DNA of 10,793 nt from Gammaproteobacteria bacterium. Its GTDB lineage: Bacteria; Pseudomonadota; Gammaproteobacteria; UBA12402. The translations under genes and the position numbers were made by a program. The notes beneath the pieces were generated by a model, which ran no database searches, was not told where the DNA came from, and saw only the letters and a list, made by a program, of their open reading frames with translations. The stretch's first letter is position 1. Every line of letters begins with the position of its first letter. Shown one piece after another: positions 9,310-10,793 of this stretch. The stretch lies in assembly GCA_028282395.1 (NCBI GenBank), contig JANQHY010000002.1, forward strand, positions 1-10,793. The letters are read 5' to 3'.

Positions 9310-9331
9310 GGGGCAGCAATGGTGCCGCCCC
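9310..9331 (-). promoter_or_regulatory. GC-rich hairpin between the aminotransferase gene and ubiH
   Basis: On the minus strand, GGGGCGGCA, loop CCAT, TGCUGCCCC forms a nine-pair stem with one G-U. It lies 15 bp after the aminotransferase stop and 11 bp before the ubiH ATG. No U-tract follows (UACUAUCG), so it is not a standard terminator. It may instead set an mRNA processing end or reduce ubiH translation. Confidence 0.5.
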
Positions 9332-9346
9332 GATAATTCTCAGCTA

Positions 9347-10534
9347 TTAGGTTGAGAGTGCATTATTCATGCTGTCTAATGCTTTTTCCAAAGAGGGAAT
9401 ATCCATTGCATAAGAGAGTCGAATTGCACCAGGTACACCAAATGCAGTGCCTGGGACAACCGCAACACCAGCTTTATCAAGAAGGTATTCACAAAAAGCA
9501 ACATCATCCTGTAGGTCAAGCTTTTGGTAAGCAGGTTTTACATCCGGGAAAAGGTAAAATGCGCCATCAGCAGGTGATACACTGACGCCTTCCATTGCAT
9601 TTAAGCGTTGATAAACAAAATCATGCCGTGCTTTAAACTGCTCTTTGAATTCTGTTAAGAAACTTTGATCGCCATTTAATGCAGCAACAGCAGCTCTTTG
9701 CGTGACAGCGCAGGTGCCAGAGGTGCATTGTCCTTGGTATTTTTTCATCGCAGCAATGATTTGTGCTGGGCCGCCGGCATAACCGAGACGCCAGCCTGTC
9801 ATCGCATAGGCTTTCGATAAACCGTTAATAACAATGGTGCGATCGTAGAGCTCAGCGCAAACATTGACAATATTTTGGAATGGTTCATCGTGCCAAATAA
9901 TATGCTCATAGATATCATCACTGAGGATGTGTACTTGTGGATGCTCTAGTAGTACTTCGGCAAGCGCTTTCAGTTCGGCAGCACTATAGATCATACCGCT
10001 AGGGTTAGAAGGGCTATTCATGATCAATAATTTCGTTTTTTTAGTGATTGCTGCTTTTAAACGGTTAGCATCGATTTTGTAATGGTCATCTAGCGTCGTT
10101 TTAATAATAACCGGCACCCCATCATTGAGCTTGACCATTTCCGGGTAGGATACCCAGTAAGGTGCAGGGATAATCACTTCGTCACCGCGATTAAGGAGTA
10201 CCGCCATGGCATTAAAAATGCTCTGTTTGGCGCCTGTTGAGGCGATGATTTGATTCGCTTCATAGTCGAGCTGGTTTTCACGCTGAAATTTATTGCTAAT
10301 CGCCTGTTTCAGTTCTGCCAAGCCATCAACAGCCGTATATTTATGGTAACCATCATGGATTGCATCAACGGCAGCCTGCTGAATGAATTCAGGAGGATTA
10401 AAATCGGGTTCGCCAGCACTTAGACTAACCACTGATTTGCCTTCGGCTTGTAGCTGTTTGGCTTTGGCGCTGATTGCTAAGGTTGCTGAAGGTTTGACAT
10501 GGGTAATACGCTCAGATAGGGGCTGTATGCTCAT
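9347..10534 (-). CDS. Pyridoxal-phosphate aspartate aminotransferase (class I, Igamma-like)
   Basis: The enzyme probably transfers the amino group between aspartate and 2-oxoglutarate in the cytoplasm, feeding amino-acid synthesis. The 395-residue length and fold-type I motifs are intact: SAGEPDF (39-45), YTAVDGLAELKQAI (66-79), NSPSNPSG (173-180, N177 contacting the cofactor), SDDIYEHIIW (205-214, Asp and Tyr at the PLP ring) and the Schiff-base segment GLSKAYAMTGWRLGY with K241. The C-terminal IRLSYAMD carries the substrate-carboxylate arginine. This layout matches the subgroup-Igamma aspartate aminotransferase (aatA/aspC-annotated, Thermus-like) and not the E. coli AspC type. Some members also accept prephenate, so exact specificity is uncertain. 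The ATG at 10534 has an excellent AAGGAG eight bases upstream. It is divergent from uvrB with only 72 bp between the starts. Confidence 0.93.
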   Translation of the reverse strand: MSIQPLSERITHVKPSATLAISAKAKQLQAEGKSVVSLSAGEPDFNPPEFIQQAAVDAIHDGYHKYTAVDGLAELKQAISNKFQRENQLDYEANQIIASTGAKQSIFNAMAVLLNRGDEVIIPAPYWVSYPEMVKLNDGVPVIIKTTLDDHYKIDANRLKAAITKKTKLLIMNSPSNPSGMIYSAAELKALAEVLLEHPQVHILSDDIYEHIIWHDEPFQNIVNVCAELYDRTIVINGLSKAYAMTGWRLGYAGGPAQIIAAMKKYQGQCTSGTCAVTQRAAVAALNGDQSFLTEFKEQFKARHDFVYQRLNAMEGVSVSPADGAFYLFPDVKPAYQKLDLQDDVAFCEYLLDKAGVAVVPGTAFGVPGAIRLSYAMDIPSLEKALDSMNNALST

Positions 10535-10542
10535 CGTTTTTT

Positions 10543-10548
10543 CTCCTT
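10543..10548 (-). promoter_or_regulatory. Strong ribosome-binding site of the aminotransferase gene
   Basis: On the minus strand AAGGAG lies eight bases before ATG 10534. It shares its outermost base with the -35 box proposed for the divergent uvrB promoter. Confidence 0.85.
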
Positions 10549-10576
10549 TTACACTCGGTTTTAGAGATGCTATATT
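10548..10576 (+). promoter_or_regulatory. Sigma70-like promoter of uvrB
   Basis: TTTACA (10548-10553), a 17-base spacer and TATATT (10571-10576) each differ from the consensus by a single base. Transcription would begin about 24 bp before ATG 10607. I see no canonical E. coli LexA box (CTGT-N8-ACAG) over it. Confidence 0.6.
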
Positions 10577-10606
10577 AGCACAATTACAAGCTAACCGTTA
10601 CCATTT

Positions 10607-10793
10607 ATGAGTAGAGAATTCCAACTTCAGTCGCCCTGGCAACCTGCCGGTGATCAACCCCAGGCGATTGCCTCCCTCATTAGTGGCGTTGAGGCAGGCC
10701 TGGCGGCGCAGACGTTACTTGGTGTGACTGGCTCCGGTAAGACTTTCAGCATGGCGCATGTGATTGCCCATTGTCAGCGACCGACGCTAATCT
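10607..10793 (+). CDS. uvrB: Excinuclease ABC subunit B, N-terminal fragment (cut by right edge)
   Basis: UvrB is the damage-verification helicase of nucleotide excision repair. It is loaded by UvrA and then recruits UvrC to cut the damaged strand. Only about 62 residues are in the window, starting [21 protein letters not shown]. The segment GDQPQAI followed by [19 protein letters not shown] is the hallmark UvrB start: the Q motif, then the Walker A loop (GVTGSGKT). QRPTL follows in the usual place. The ribosome-binding site is weak. The remaining motor and beta-hairpin domains lie beyond the right edge, so integrity cannot be judged. Confidence 0.95.
   Translation, partial: MSREFQLQSPWQPAGDQPQAIASLISGVEAGLAAQTLLGVTGSGKTFSMAHVIAHCQRPTLI

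Overview
The window reads as chromosome from a moderately AT-rich gammaproteobacterium. ParE, UvrB, UbiH, the NudF-type ADP-ribose pyrophosphatase and the membrane-type phosphatidylserine synthase are all of kinds found in gammaproteobacteria, and a nudF gene near parE is also seen in enterics. The accessory proteins are asparagine-rich or hydrophilic and unfamiliar, and one small protein ends in a eukaryotic-style CaaX box. This makes me suspect a host-associated lineage (Legionella/Coxiella/Piscirickettsia-like). That placement is inference and no marker gene here settles it.

Left part (1-4088), accessory. A plus-strand, asparagine-rich hydrophilic reading frame runs in from the left edge and ends at 484. 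Only nine bases separate its stop from that of a convergent 557-residue orphan protein (494-2167, minus), and both stops lie inside one long palindrome (472-506). Upstream of the orphan on the minus strand are a secreted outer-membrane beta-barrel protein (2302-3156) and a six-helix inner-membrane protein (3150-4088). These two overlap by seven bases and look translationally coupled.

Middle part (4089-7689). A divergent intergenic region of about 310 bp carries a degenerate 90-bp inverted-repeat element (4183-4272) of the 'GTCATTGCGAG' type and weak promoter candidates. It is followed by a compact plus-strand operon: pssA (phosphatidylserine synthase), a nudF-like Nudix hydrolase and parE (topoisomerase IV subunit B). 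The ribosome-binding site places the parE start at 5803.

Right part (7690-10793). On the minus strand, reading from the right, lie a pyridoxal-phosphate aspartate aminotransferase, ubiH (ubiquinone ring hydroxylase, ATG at 9298), and a 114-residue low-complexity protein whose last four residues are Cys-Thr-Ile-Leu. A stable GC-rich hairpin sits between the aminotransferase and ubiH. At the right edge uvrB starts divergently from the aminotransferase. Its sigma70-like promoter has a -35 box that overlaps the aminotransferase ribosome-binding site.

I saw no rRNA, tRNA, CRISPR array, insertion sequence or integrase. The best candidates for something undescribed are the CaaX-ending small protein, the 557-residue orphan and the coupled inner/outer-membrane pair. 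None of them amounts to a demonstrated system from sequence alone.
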